DNA of 64,000 nt from Mucilaginibacter terrenus (GTDB lineage Bacteria; Bacteroidota; Bacteroidia; Sphingobacteriales; Sphingobacteriaceae), in NCBI RefSeq assembly GCF_003432065.1, contig NZ_QWDE01000002.1, forward strand, positions 930,001 through 994,000, read 5' to 3'. The position numbers and the translations under genes were made by a program. The notes under the pieces were generated by a model. The model was not told the origin of the DNA, did not search any database, and saw nothing but the letters and a program-made list of their open reading frames with translations. Of this stretch, positions 44,272-53,227 are shown in pieces. Numbering within the stretch: the first letter of the stretch is position 1; each line of letters opens with the position of its first letter.

Positions 44272-45297
44272 ATGAGAGATTCATTAATTATAAAAGCCGC
44301 ATTTTCAGAAGCAACTGAACGACCACCTGTATGGATGATGCGCCAGGCCGGCCGCTTTATGCCTCAGTATTGGGAAATAAAGAACAAGTACTCCTTCCTG
44401 GAAATGTGCAAAACCCCGGAGATAGCTGCGGATGTTACAATGCTGCCGGTAGATCTATTGGGTATTGATGCCGCTATTCTTTTTTCGGATATACTCGTTA
44501 CCGGTGAAGCCATGGGCGGCGACCTAAGCTTTACCCAGGGTATTGGGCCAAAGTTTGCCAACCCGGTACGTACTCAAAAAGATATAGACGCCCTGCAAAC
44601 AAACGTAGGCGATAAGCTGCAATATGTTGCCGATGCCATAAAGGTTATTCAGCAACGCTTAAATGGCAGTATACCGCTGATAGGTTTCGCAGGAGCACCG
44701 TTCACCGTTATGAGCTACCTGGTAGAAGGCGGATCATCAAAAGACTTTAAGCTTACCAAGCTGATGATGCACAACGAGCCGGCTATGGCTCATCAACTGC
44801 TGTCGAAGATAGCCGACGTAACAGCCGATTACCTTAACATGCAAATAGCCGCCGGTGTAAATGCAGTGCAGATATTTGACAGCTGGGCTCAGGCTTTATC
44901 ATGGGATGATTATACAGAGTTCTCTCACAATTACATCGCACAGATCATTAGCAAATTGAACAGGAAAGATATTCCGGTTATATCGTTCTGTAAAGGCAGT
45001 TCGGTATTTGCGCCTTTGATGGCGGAAGCAAAGCCGGATGTAATATCTATCGACTGGAACGTGGATTTGTTAGACATGAAGCGTCGTTTACCACAAGGCA
45101 CCGCTGTTCAGGGTAACCTGGACCCGCATATCTTATATGCTGATAAAAAGGTTATTAAAGAACGCATCTATCGCCTGTTCGACCGTATGAAGGGTGAGAA
45201 TGGCTTTATATTTAATCTAGGTCACGGCATTATGCCTGATATCCCATTTGATAACGTAAAGTACGCGATTGACGTTATAAAAGAATATACTTTCTAA
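44272..45297 (+). CDS. hemE: Uroporphyrinogen decarboxylase
   Basis: 341 aa; removes four carboxyl groups from uroporphyrinogen III. RPPVWMMRQAGRFMPQYWEI contains the conserved arginines, FSDILVTGEAMGG the catalytic aspartate, and GFAGAPFTVMSYLVEGG and LGHGIMPDIPFDNV are family signatures. Normal length. Follows the two-component and TPR genes; hemJ follows after a repeat. Confidence 0.97.
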   Translation: MRDSLIIKAAFSEATERPPVWMMRQAGRFMPQYWEIKNKYSFLEMCKTPEIAADVTMLPVDLLGIDAAILFSDILVTGEAMGGDLSFTQGIGPKFANPVRTQKDIDALQTNVGDKLQYVADAIKVIQQRLNGSIPLIGFAGAPFTVMSYLVEGGSSKDFKLTKLMMHNEPAMAHQLLSKIADVTADYLNMQIAAGVNAVQIFDSWAQALSWDDYTEFSHNYIAQIISKLNRKDIPVISFCKGSSVFAPLMAEAKPDVISIDWNVDLLDMKRRLPQGTAVQGNLDPHILYADKKVIKERIYRLFDRMKGENGFIFNLGHGIMPDIPFDNVKYAIDVIKEYTF

Positions 45298-45313
45298 CTG
45301 TAACATAAAAGAG

Positions 45314-45394
45314 CGTCATTGCGAGGAACGAAGCAATCTCCAGTTAGGCAGACTAACATTCATCTGTGAGATTGCTTCGTTCCTCGCAATGACG
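45314..45394. repeat. 27-bp perfect inverted repeat between hemE and hemJ
   Basis: The left arm begins CGTCATTGCGAGGAACGAAG and continues to CAATCTC; the right arm (45368-45394) is its exact reverse complement, with a 27-nt centre. I recall the CGTCATTGCGAGGAACGAAG word as a high-copy intergenic repeat in many bacterial genomes including Mucilaginibacter relatives. Confidence 0.9.
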
Positions 45395-45410
45395 AGAAGA
45401 AGAAGGGTTT

Positions 45411-45944
45411 ATGTACCAATACGTTTTAGCCATACACATCATCTTTGTGGTCTGCTGGATGGCAGGGCTGTTCTACATGGTACGCCTTTTTATTTACCAT
45501 ACTGAAGCGCAAGCCAAGCCGGAGCCCGCAAGAACCATACTCTCAGAGCAATTTGAGGTGATGGAAAAAAAGCTATGGTGGATAATAGCTACCCCATCCA
45601 TGTATTTGGTGATTGCAGCCGGCGCGACCATGCTATATCTCGTGCCCGCGTGGTTAAAAGCACCCTGGCTACATGTAAAACTGCTTTTTGTATTAGGGCT
45701 GGTTGTATATCACTTTATCTGCCAAAGTAAGATGAAGCAGATGGCTAAAGGTGTATTTAAGTGGACGTCAGTTCAGTTGCGTCTGTGGAACGAACTTGCC
45801 ACAATAATCCTGTTTGCAGTGGTGTTCATCGTGGTCCTGAAAAATGCAGTAAACTGGATATTTGGCGTTATCGGGATAATCCTTTTCAGCCTTATACTAA
45901 TGTCAGCGGTAAAGATTTACAAGTATTTCAGAGAAAAGAAGTAA
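45411..45944 (+). CDS. hemJ: HemJ-type protoporphyrinogen oxidase (UPF0093)
   Basis: 177 aa, four to five membrane helices. LAIHIIFVVCWMAGLFYMVRLFIYH with the conserved histidine and arginines, PWLHVKLLFVLGLVVYHFIC and WNELATIILFAVVFIVVLK match the HemJ family, which oxidises protoporphyrinogen IX and binds heme b. The position at the end of a heme gene cluster strengthens the call. hemN/hemF and hemH are not in the window. Confidence 0.9.
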   Translation: MYQYVLAIHIIFVVCWMAGLFYMVRLFIYHTEAQAKPEPARTILSEQFEVMEKKLWWIIATPSMYLVIAAGATMLYLVPAWLKAPWLHVKLLFVLGLVVYHFICQSKMKQMAKGVFKWTSVQLRLWNELATIILFAVVFIVVLKNAVNWIFGVIGIILFSLILMSAVKIYKYFREKK

Positions 45945-45965
45945 ATATCAATTATCGGCCCACCT

Positions 45966-46448
45966 CTATTCGGTACTTACGCCAGCTATTCTTTTTACGT
46001 GGCAGTTCATCATTTCGCTGGCAATTGATGCAACAAGTTCGTTGGTCCAACCGTCTTCACCGGGCGTTAAACATGCAAGCGTTTTATCTTCAGAATTAAT
46101 TATAAGCACATCCTCTTCGCTAATGTGCTGCATACAAATAGCGGTATAATCAGTTACTCTACGGTAAGTAAAATTGAGGCTATCAAAAGGGACAACTTCT
46201 ACCACTTGTTTACCCAAAGCAGTTTTGTTAATAAAAGTAACCGTTCCGGCATTTTCATCTATCTCAATCCCAACAAAAAAGGCTACGTCCGACGATGAAT
46301 ACAGGTATCCAATTAAAATACAGACCATAACTGCTGCAGGTATGTGAAACTCCATCTGAAGAAATGCTACGGAAATAATTACAAACGCCGAAGATATACC
46401 TGCAGCTTTAGCCATATGATTTGATGGCACCGAATACACCCTGCTCAT
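45966..46448 (-). CDS. Small membrane protein, function unknown
   Basis: 160 aa from MSRVYSVPSNHM (an upstream in-frame ATG would add 20 residues rich in L, N and T and is less likely). Two adjacent hydrophobic segments (ISSAFVIISVAFLQM and IPAAVMVCILIGYLY) then a soluble beta-rich domain with FVGIEIDENAGTVTFINK and VVPFDSLNFTYRR, the look of a PH-like domain. Not recognised. Convergent with hemJ, 21 nt apart. Confidence 0.7.
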   Translation of the reverse strand: MSRVYSVPSNHMAKAAGISSAFVIISVAFLQMEFHIPAAVMVCILIGYLYSSSDVAFFVGIEIDENAGTVTFINKTALGKQVVEVVPFDSLNFTYRRVTDYTAICMQHISEEDVLIINSEDKTLACLTPGEDGWTNELVASIASEMMNCHVKRIAGVSTE

Positions 46449-46563
46449 GGTTGTTGAGTTAAAATTAAGAATATGATTATAATTGGTTAGGAGCAAGCTT
46501 GTTAGCACCTCCTTTGGTTAACTTATATAACCATATACGTATAAAGGTACCCGGTTGTTTTTA

Positions 46564-47832
46564 CTATTCTTTTTTGTTGTAAATTATTCCGTTCTTCATT
46601 ACAAAGGTTACCTGTTTTATGGCTTTGATATCTATCGTTGGATCACCGGCAACGGCAACTATGTCAGCTAAATAACCAGCCTTGATAATACCTGACTCTT
46701 TTAACCCGAACACCTCTGCATTTACGGAGGTTGCCGAACGAAGCACGTCTATTGGTTTCATGCCATATTCCTGCATAAGTATCATCTCCAAAGCGTTGTT
46801 GCCGTGCGTGAAAACGCCAACATCGCCACCCATGCATATGGTTACACCCGCCTTCAGCGCATCAGTGAACATGCGGTGCTTGTTTTTAACCCCGCCTGGC
46901 TCAGCATCTATTCCTTTTTTCCAGCCTTTGTACGTTTGTATAGATTCTGTAGCGGCAAGAGTTGGGCAAAGCGCTATACCTTTTTCTTTCATGAGTTTAA
47001 ATAGCTCAGGTGTGCCGGCATCGCCATGCTCTATGGTGCTTACCCCGGCTGCTATCGCACGTAGCATACCTTCTTCTGTACTTGAATGAACAACAACCTG
47101 CCTGCCCGTACTGCGCGCCACCTGTACGGCTGTTTTTAATTCATCTACGGTAAATGTTGGTGCTGCGGTGTTGTTTACTCCCCACCGGTAATCTGCATAA
47201 AGCTTTATAACATCAGCGCCGTGTCCTATCTGCGATCGTACAACCCTCGTAAGCCCTTCGCTGCCATCGGCCTCTTCGGCCCCTTTTATCAGATTTAATT
47301 CAGCTACGTCACTTTTAGGACCGTAACTGCCCGTGGCAACAATAGCCCGGGTTGCTACTAACATGCGCGGCCCGGGTATAATCCCTTTGTTTATGGCTGT
47401 TTTAAGCCCTGCATCGTCATAGCCGGCGCCTTCGGTACCCAAATCACGGACAGTGGTAAACCCTGCTATCAATGTGGCATTGGCGTGTTGTACAGCACGA
47501 GCGGTACGCTCTGCCCGGCTTTCTGTTATCACCTGCTCGTCCCAGCTTGTTTCATTATAAGGATGCAGAAAAAGGTGCGAGTGCCCTTCTATCATACCGG
47601 GCATCAGGGTGCTGCCTTTTAGCTCTATCATTTTAGCGGTTGGGGGAACTTTAATTGTTGCAGCATCGCCTGTCGCCTCTATCCGGTTGCCTTTTACCAG
47701 TACCCACCAGCCTGTGTGAATTTGTTGCCCGTCGAAAACGCGGTCCGGCTTTAATACGGTGAAGTTGTCCTGGGCGATAGCTGCTGTAAATGCACACAGC
47801 AGGCAGGCAATTATGTAGTAGGCTTTTTTCAT
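46564..47832 (-). CDS. Exported metal-dependent amidohydrolase
   Basis: 422 aa. Signal peptide (YYIIACLLCAFTAAIAQ). The TIM-barrel amidohydrolase ligands are H84 and H86 (MIEGHSHLF), a lysine in ADVIKLYADY, histidines in VVHSSTEEG and TIEHGDAG, and an aspartate in CMGGDVGVFTHG. The pattern, ending with GYLADIVAVAGDPTIDI, is of the imidazolonepropionase-like/Xaa-Pro dipeptidase branch of exported amidohydrolases. Periplasmic peptide or amide hydrolysis is plausible; the substrate is not known. Monocistronic. Confidence 0.9.
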   Translation of the reverse strand: MKKAYYIIACLLCAFTAAIAQDNFTVLKPDRVFDGQQIHTGWWVLVKGNRIEATGDAATIKVPPTAKMIELKGSTLMPGMIEGHSHLFLHPYNETSWDEQVITESRAERTARAVQHANATLIAGFTTVRDLGTEGAGYDDAGLKTAINKGIIPGPRMLVATRAIVATGSYGPKSDVAELNLIKGAEEADGSEGLTRVVRSQIGHGADVIKLYADYRWGVNNTAAPTFTVDELKTAVQVARSTGRQVVVHSSTEEGMLRAIAAGVSTIEHGDAGTPELFKLMKEKGIALCPTLAATESIQTYKGWKKGIDAEPGGVKNKHRMFTDALKAGVTICMGGDVGVFTHGNNALEMILMQEYGMKPIDVLRSATSVNAEVFGLKESGIIKAGYLADIVAVAGDPTIDIKAIKQVTFVMKNGIIYNKKE

Positions 47833-47938
47833 ACAACTAAGATGTTACTGAGAGCGAGCAATGACGCAAGGAAAATTAATTAAATTATTTTATGGTGATG
47901 CAACCAATTTAGCCATTTGCCCATCTTACCTTTAAACG

Positions 47939-48508
47939 ATGTTTTTGGAACCTAAAATCACGATAGACGAACTGGTAACGCGGTGTAAAGCGGGGCACCG
48001 TAAGGCGCATGAAATGCTTTACAAAATGCTTGCATCAAAAATGATGGGTGTTTGCCTGCGTTACGCTACGGACCGTATGGAGGCAGAAGACATGCTGCAG
48101 AATGGCTTTATAAGGGTATTCCAAAAAATACAGGACTATCGTGGCGAAGGCTCTTTTGAGGGTTGGGTAAGGCGGATAATGGTGCACACCTCTATAGAGC
48201 ATTACCGCAAGAACCACCGCATGATACAGGTTGTTGATATTGATGAAGCCGGGAACGAACCATCGGTAAATGCGGCTGCCGTGGCAAACCTGGAAGCAAG
48301 GGATTTGTTGTTGCTGATTAAAGGCCTTGCACCGGGTTACAGAATGGTGTTTAACCTTTATGCTATCGACGGTTACTCGCATAAAGAAATTGCGGAAATA
48401 ATAGGCATTACCGAGGGTGCCTCAAAATCGCAGCTTTCACGGGCGAGGGCCATATTGAAGGAGCAGGTTTTACAGATGGATAAAAAAAGCTATGAAAATG
48501 CAGGATAA
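47939..48508 (+). CDS. ECF-type RNA polymerase sigma factor
   Basis: 189 aa with region 2 (about 22-90: ATDRMEAEDMLQNGFIRVFQ, GSFEGWVRRIMVHTSIEHYRK in blocks) and region 4 (about 125-175: LAPGYRMVFNLYAIDGYSHKEIAEIIGITEGASKSQLSRAR in blocks). This is the Bacteroidota RpoE-like group. The next gene overlaps its end by 17 nt, so the two are coupled. Confidence 0.95.
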   Translation: MFLEPKITIDELVTRCKAGHRKAHEMLYKMLASKMMGVCLRYATDRMEAEDMLQNGFIRVFQKIQDYRGEGSFEGWVRRIMVHTSIEHYRKNHRMIQVVDIDEAGNEPSVNAAAVANLEARDLLLLIKGLAPGYRMVFNLYAIDGYSHKEIAEIIGITEGASKSQLSRARAILKEQVLQMDKKSYENAG

Positions 48509-49277
48509 AGAATTTGACGAACTGTTCCGATCCGGCCTTAAGGACCTGGAGGTGGAGCCCTCCAAGGAGCTTTGGGATAACATAGCTGCTGAGGTTGTTA
48601 TCGACCGGCCTAATCGTTCTGTATTGCCATACATCAGTATAGCCGCCACAATATTAGTATTGTTAGGTGCCGGATTGCTTTTTATCCCTAAGCAGCACAA
48701 GCAAAGCGCTGGTCAGCACACTATAGTCAAAGTAAAAAAGCAAGTTAAACCTTTAGCTCAGCCAAAAGCGATTACGCCGCTTGCTACTGAAAGTTTAGCT
48801 GAGGATGTTGCATCAGTCAAAAAGACTGTTAAGCCGGTACACAGCTTAAGGAGTAGAGCAGTTGTAACTGAACAACAAACAGTATCTAGTCAGCCATCAA
48901 AAGGAGAGCAAACTGGTGCAGATTTACAGCCGTTAGTGGCGATAAAAGAACCGGCAACTGTGTTAGCCACAGTTACCCCGGAGGCAGATATAAATACTAC
49001 AACTAAGCAGGTTATTGCAGATCAGGTGATAGTTGCCAAAGAACCTGTTGAACAGATAGCCATTGCTAATGTTAAGCCTGTAAATACCGGTAAACCGCGT
49101 AAAAGAGGTATTCGCAGTTTTGGCGACCTGATAAACGTGGTAGTAAACAAAGTAGACAAGCGTAAAGACAAATTGATAGAGTTTGGCGGGAAAGACGAAG
49201 ATGACTCCATGATTACCGGTGTAAACCTGGGCATCCTTAAAATTAAAAAAGAAGAAACAATAGCTACAAATAAATAA
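48492..49277 (+). CDS. Membrane-anchored protein, probable anti-sigma partner
   Basis: 261 aa. N-terminal cytosolic segment with DKEFDELFRSGLKDLEVEPSKELWDNI (blocks), a short motif common in Bacteroidota proteins next to ECF sigma genes; one membrane helix (about 47-66, IAATILVLLGAGLLFI); then a periplasmic stretch of low complexity rich in K, T, V and P (about 75-200) and a C-terminal domain (GIRSFGDLINVVVNKVDKR). No canonical zinc-type anti-sigma motif. Overlap with the sigma gene supports an anti-sigma role, but this is inference. Confidence 0.75.
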   Translation: MKMQDKEFDELFRSGLKDLEVEPSKELWDNIAAEVVIDRPNRSVLPYISIAATILVLLGAGLLFIPKQHKQSAGQHTIVKVKKQVKPLAQPKAITPLATESLAEDVASVKKTVKPVHSLRSRAVVTEQQTVSSQPSKGEQTGADLQPLVAIKEPATVLATVTPEADINTTTKQVIADQVIVAKEPVEQIAIANVKPVNTGKPRKRGIRSFGDLINVVVNKVDKRKDKLIEFGGKDEDDSMITGVNLGILKIKKEETIATNK

Positions 49278-49279
49278 CT

Positions 49280-50122
49280 ATGAAACGATTTATACTTATC
49301 CTTATAGTATTTTTTACTGCAAACTCGCTATTTGCCCAGACAACTCAGGGCGATACATCCAAAGCTGATACATCCAAAATAAGCAGCGACACCACTAAGA
49401 AACCTAAAGGCTTTCGTGTAAAGTTTGGCTTTGGTAATGATGTTGGCGGTGTATCTGTAAACAATAACGACGATACTACCTATACTGCTTCTAAAGCTCC
49501 GGGTTTTTCATTTGGCTTAACCTTTACAAGGTTTGACATTGGTCTTACTACGCTGGTAGACAACGGCAGCTTCAAACTATCGCCAACAAACAACTTTTTA
49601 CGCTACCGTTCCTGGAGAAGCAGCGCCATTGGGTTTGATGTGGTGCAACTGGGGTATAGGTTTAGCAGCGGTTTCAGGATATATACTGCCGCCGGGTTTG
49701 ACTGGTTTAACCTTCGCCTACGCGAGAGTGTAACCATCTTGCGTGATCAGCCTGTATTAACGTACCAGCAAGATGATGTTGTGTACACCAAGAACAGGCT
49801 TTCGGCAACCTATCTCCGTGTGCCAATAGCATTCGATTTCCGCACCCACGATGATGCAGATGGCCGCAGGTTTCACTTTGTTGCAGGTGCCGATCTGGGT
49901 GTACTATTAAGCAGCAGTCTTAAGCAGGAAAGTAAAGAAAATGGTAGCCAAAAGCTAAGCGGCAACTATCATTTTGCCAAGTTCCGTGGAGGTCCGTTCC
50001 TGCGTGTTGGTTACGGGGCCATAGGCATATTCGGGAAATATTATGTGAATAACATTTTCAGGGATAGCCCGGCGCAGGATGGACTTAGAAACTTCTCATT
50101 CGGCATGAGCGTTGGCTGGTAA
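49280..50122 (+). CDS. Outer membrane beta-barrel protein (PorT-like)
   Basis: 280 aa, signal peptide (FILILIVFFTANSLFAQ), a short linker of T/S/D/K, then alternating amphipathic strands with aromatic ends (GFSFGLTFTRFDIGLTTLVDN, FRIYTAAGFDWFNLRLRES, FLRVGYGAIGIFGKYYVNN) and a C-terminal F-W-type end (NFSFGMSVGW), all typical of small barrels such as PorT/OmpW. Two nt after the membrane-protein gene, so sigma factor, its membrane partner and this barrel form one operon. Confidence 0.85.
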   Translation: MKRFILILIVFFTANSLFAQTTQGDTSKADTSKISSDTTKKPKGFRVKFGFGNDVGGVSVNNNDDTTYTASKAPGFSFGLTFTRFDIGLTTLVDNGSFKLSPTNNFLRYRSWRSSAIGFDVVQLGYRFSSGFRIYTAAGFDWFNLRLRESVTILRDQPVLTYQQDDVVYTKNRLSATYLRVPIAFDFRTHDDADGRRFHFVAGADLGVLLSSSLKQESKENGSQKLSGNYHFAKFRGGPFLRVGYGAIGIFGKYYVNNIFRDSPAQDGLRNFSFGMSVGW

Positions 50123-50154
50123 GCCAAGCAGTCAAAATTGCTATCTTAGCCGCA

Positions 50155-51153
50155 ATGGCAGATGTACATTTTTTGCAGGCAGTAGGTGTAAGTAAAACGT
50201 ATCCGGGACCAGTATCATCCGGCGTGCGGAACATTAATCTGGATATTGTTCCGGGTAAGATCACCGCCATTATTGGCGAAAGCGGCAGTGGCAAAAGTAC
50301 TCTTTTGCGATTGCTGTACGGTTTGATGTCGCCGGACGAAGGGCAGGTGCTATTTAAGAGCGAACGCATTTGGGGGCCTGAAGAAAAGCTGATACCCGGC
50401 CACGATGAGATGAAGATGGTAACTCAGCATACCGATGATCTGAACCTTTTTGCGCGTGTTTGGGATAACGTAGCAGCAATGCTGCCCAGCACAAACGTTA
50501 AGTTCAAAGAGGAACAAACTGCGGCAGTGCTCGGGCAGCTAAATATGATGGAACTGGCCTACAAGCGTGTTGCCGACCTGAGCGGCGGAGAAAAGCAGCG
50601 TGTAGCAATAGCACGGGCAATTATTACTAAGCCAAAGGTGCTCTTTATGGATGAACCGTTTAACCAGGTTGATACATCTTTTAGGGAAGGGCTGCAGCAT
50701 GATATCAGGCAGATAGTTAAGGAAAACGGGATAACGGTAGTAATGGTATCGCATGACCCTGCGGAAGTGCTTTCAATGGCAGATGAGTTGATCGTGATCC
50801 GCAACGGAGAAATAGTGGAAGCTGGTGCACCTAAGGAGATGTATCAAAGCCCCAAGTATCTGTATACCGCTGAGCTACTGAGCAACTGCAACGTGTTAAG
50901 TGCAGCCGAAGCTGCATTATGCGGCATCAGCACGGACAAAGAAAGTGTTGTAATCTACCCCGAGTGGATAAGGCTGGACAGCTTATTGAAAGCAACTAAG
51001 TGGACAGTAGATCAAATACTGTTTAAAGGTTTTTACGAAGACCTTATCCTGGAGAATAGCGGAGTCCTGATCAGGGTGGTAAACGGCGAGCACAACCGTT
51101 TTAAACCTGGCGACCAAATAGGTATAAAAGTAAAAAAGTGGCTGGAGTACTAA
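50155..51153 (+). CDS. ABC transporter ATP-binding protein, no permease nearby
   Basis: 332 aa. Walker A GESGSGKST, signature LSGGEKQRVAIARA, Walker B VLFMDEP, switch histidine in VMVSHDPAE; about 100 C-terminal residues after the NBD (VVIYPEWIRLDSLL, IRVVNGEHNRFKPGDQIGIKV) look like a TOBE-type regulatory domain, as in import ATPases. No membrane component or binding protein is adjacent, so its partner must be elsewhere. The transcript ends in a terminator that overlaps the stop codon. Confidence 0.9.
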   Translation: MADVHFLQAVGVSKTYPGPVSSGVRNINLDIVPGKITAIIGESGSGKSTLLRLLYGLMSPDEGQVLFKSERIWGPEEKLIPGHDEMKMVTQHTDDLNLFARVWDNVAAMLPSTNVKFKEEQTAAVLGQLNMMELAYKRVADLSGGEKQRVAIARAIITKPKVLFMDEPFNQVDTSFREGLQHDIRQIVKENGITVVMVSHDPAEVLSMADELIVIRNGEIVEAGAPKEMYQSPKYLYTAELLSNCNVLSAAEAALCGISTDKESVVIYPEWIRLDSLLKATKWTVDQILFKGFYEDLILENSGVLIRVVNGEHNRFKPGDQIGIKVKKWLEY

Positions 51154-51170
51154 CTCCGGCCACTTTCTTT
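51134..51170. terminator. Bidirectional terminator between ABC ATPase and PfkB kinase genes
   Basis: AAAGTGGCTGGAGT-ACTA-ACTCCGGCCACTTT: 14-bp stem with one G-U pair, containing the stop codon of the ATPase gene in its loop, with A-rich and T-rich flanks on both sides. It serves both convergent genes. Confidence 0.8.
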
Positions 51171-51186
51171 AAAGCTAATGTTGCGG

Positions 51187-52101
51187 TTATATCTCGAATG
51201 ATGAAAGGCTTACAAATTGCTGTACGCGCTGTGCCACTTCTTCATCTGTAAGATTTTTAATTTTCTCGGTACCAAATTTCTCTACGCAAAGGGATGCCAG
51301 TGCCGAACCGAAGATGATAGCATTTTTCATGTTGTTGAAGTTGATGGTACCCACTTTGGCCATATAACCGATAAAGCCCCCTGCGAAAGTATCACCCGCG
51401 CCTGTTGGATCAAATACCTCAGCTAAAGGCAGTGCAGGTGCCGAAAAGATATGGTCTTCATGAAACAACAAAGCGCCATGCTCACCTTTTTTAATGATCA
51501 GGTATTTAGGGCCCATTGCTAAAATAATCTTAGCTGCTTTAACTAAAGAGTACTCGCCGGATAGCTGACGTGCTTCGGCATCATTAATGGTAAGCACATC
51601 CACCATTTTAACAGTTTCCAGCAGATCATCAAGTGCTATATCCATCCAGAAGTTCATCGTATCCATTACAATAAGCTTAGGGCGGTTTTTAAGGCGTTTA
51701 ATCACTGTTTGCTGTACCTGTGGGGTTAGGTTGCCCAACATCAGGTATTCGCAGTCCTGGTAGCTCTCCGGGATGATAGGGTCAAAATCGGCCAGTACAT
51801 TCAGATCGGTTACCAGTGTATCGCGGGTGTTCATGTCGTTGTGGTACTTACCGCTCCAGAAAAACGACTTTTCGCCCTTTTTTACCTGTAAACCTTCGGT
51901 ATCTATCTTATGTGCATTAAAATCAGCAATCTCTTCAGCAGGGAAGTCGTCGCCAACTACGGCAACAATTTTCACCTTGTCGTAAAAGTAAGAAGCGGCC
52001 AATCCGGCGTAAGTTGCAGCCCCTCCAACAATTTTATCCGTCTTACCAAAGGGTGTCTCAATTGCGTCAAACGCCACAGTACCAATCACTAACAAACTCA
52101 T
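51187..52101 (-). CDS. PfkB-family sugar/nucleoside kinase
   Basis: 304 aa from MSLLVIGTVAFDAIETPFG. PfkB signatures: GGAATYAGLAAS near the start and DPTGAGDTFAGGFIGYM with the catalytic aspartate near the end. Closest in feel to the adenosine-kinase/ribokinase group with LTINDAEARQLSG. Substrate not readable. Divergent from tRNA-Asn. Confidence 0.9.
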   Translation of the reverse strand: MSLLVIGTVAFDAIETPFGKTDKIVGGAATYAGLAASYFYDKVKIVAVVGDDFPAEEIADFNAHKIDTEGLQVKKGEKSFFWSGKYHNDMNTRDTLVTDLNVLADFDPIIPESYQDCEYLMLGNLTPQVQQTVIKRLKNRPKLIVMDTMNFWMDIALDDLLETVKMVDVLTINDAEARQLSGEYSLVKAAKIILAMGPKYLIIKKGEHGALLFHEDHIFSAPALPLAEVFDPTGAGDTFAGGFIGYMAKVGTINFNNMKNAIIFGSALASLCVEKFGTEKIKNLTDEEVAQRVQQFVSLSSFEI

Positions 52102-52134
52102 GAAAAATATTTTTATTTTTTTTTGCTGCAAATA

Positions 52135-52165
52135 TTGTGAAATAACCTCAATAATCCTACTTTTG
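52135..52165 (+). promoter_or_regulatory. Promoter of tRNA-Asn
   Basis: TTG (52135-52137), 20 nt, TACTTTTG (52158-52165). Exact match to the rpsL promoter -7 box, with the same TTTTGCA context; the tRNA starts 22 nt further on. Confidence 0.8.
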
Positions 52166-52187
52166 CACTCTCCAAACCGGAAAACAC

Positions 52188-52261
52188 TCCTGAGTAGCTC
52201 AGCCGGTTAGAGCATCTGACTGTTAATCAGAGGGTCGCTGGTTCGAGCCCAGCCTCAGGAG
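52188..52261 (+). tRNA. tRNA-Asn (anticodon GTT)
   Basis: A 74-nt cloverleaf: acceptor TCCTGAG/CTCAGGA with G discriminator, D arm GCTCAGCCGGTTAGAGC, anticodon loop CTGTTAA (GTT), T arm CGCTGGTTCGAGCCCAGC. CCA is not encoded. Reads asparagine codons AAY. Own promoter and terminator. Confidence 0.97.
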
Positions 52262-52262
52262 C

Positions 52263-52293
52263 AAAAAGCCTCACAGAGATGTGAGGCTTTTTT
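52263..52293 (+). terminator. Terminator of tRNA-Asn
   Basis: AAAAAGCCTCACA-GAGA-TGTGAGGCTTTTTT directly after the tRNA: perfect stem of 9-13 bp and a T6 run. Confidence 0.92.
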
Positions 52294-52349
52294 GTTTGGA
52301 TTATACTTCTTGAAGTTTGATTTAACAGGTATGTTTTGGTTGTGTGGCG

Positions 52350-52979
52350 TTAATAAGTAAGCGTGGGTGTTTGATGAACCCACTTATTGTTACCTATATT
52401 ATCAAGTAAAAAGAATGCTAAATCTGCTCGAGCTATTTTACTTCCTCCCTCGGGCCTGAATCTTTTGGAAACGCGAAATTTCTTAGTGAGCACTCCATCT
52501 ATTAATCTGGACGGCCGCACAAGTACCCAGTCAAGCGAGGAAGCTTTGATCGTGCTTTCAGCAATAGCCATGTCGTCGTAACTTTTTTTAAGCAGGAAGG
52601 GCTTAAGAAAATGTTTATAAAACCATATTTCGGTAGGGTCATTTTCAACTCCGGCAGATGTACAAAAAATAAGCTTTTTAATCTTTTGCCCCTCCATTGC
52701 CTTAACAATCACAGATGCACTTTTGGAATAAATATCTGTTGACTTGTCTCCAAAAAACTTAGGTGCAGAACCCAGTACTGAAATTACAGCTTCACAACCC
52801 GTTATTGATTGCTCTACATCCGTTAAGTTGTCTATGCTTCCGTAAATAACCTGCACATGCTGATGATTGATAGCAAGTTTGTTTCTAACTAGGCAATAAA
52901 CCTCATAATGCAATTCAAGTGCCTGCTTAACCAATTCGAAACCTGTAGCACCTGTGGCGCCAAATACTGCTATTTTCAT
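52350..52979 (-). CDS. NAD(P)-binding (NmrA/SDR-like) protein
   Basis: 209 aa. Rossmann glycine motif GATGATGFELV at the N-terminus, then CEAVISVLGSAPKFFGD, KKLIFCTSAGVEND and LVRPSRLIDG, the layout of atypical short-chain dehydrogenases related to NmrA-like or flavin reductase proteins. No clear catalytic YxxxK, so it may be a sensor or reductase. Divergent from the MarR-type regulator across a region with an operator-like palindrome; probably its target. Confidence 0.88.
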   Translation of the reverse strand: MKIAVFGATGATGFELVKQALELHYEVYCLVRNKLAINHQHVQVIYGSIDNLTDVEQSITGCEAVISVLGSAPKFFGDKSTDIYSKSASVIVKAMEGQKIKKLIFCTSAGVENDPTEIWFYKHFLKPFLLKKSYDDMAIAESTIKASSLDWVLVRPSRLIDGVLTKKFRVSKRFRPEGGSKIARADLAFFLLDNIGNNKWVHQTPTLTY

Positions 52980-53192
52980 TGTATTATATTTACTTGTTAG
53001 TGCTGTTAAATTGCTTAGCTACATCTACTATTTTAAGGATGGTAGCATTAGGCCTGAATAATATTTTGGTCGTTAAATTAAATTAGTAGTCAAGCCTGCA
53101 ACACTTTACTGTTTTTAAGGATGGCTATTTTGTAGTATTGTCAAAAATTACTAATCGCTTTAAGCGGAAACAATTGTAAATAGTTTTTACCA

Positions 53193-53215
53193 ATTAGTAA
53201 ATAATTATTACTAAT
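53193..53215. promoter_or_regulatory. Operator-like near-palindrome in the SDR-MarR intergenic region
   Basis: ATTAGTAAATAATTATTACTAAT: the arms ATTAGTAA and TTACTAAT are exact inverted copies around a 7-nt centre. Located 13 nt before the MarR start codon; another ATTACTAAT half-site is near 53148. MarR proteins commonly bind such palindromes in divergent promoters. Confidence 0.55.
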
Positions 53216-53227
53216 TTAACATTCTTT

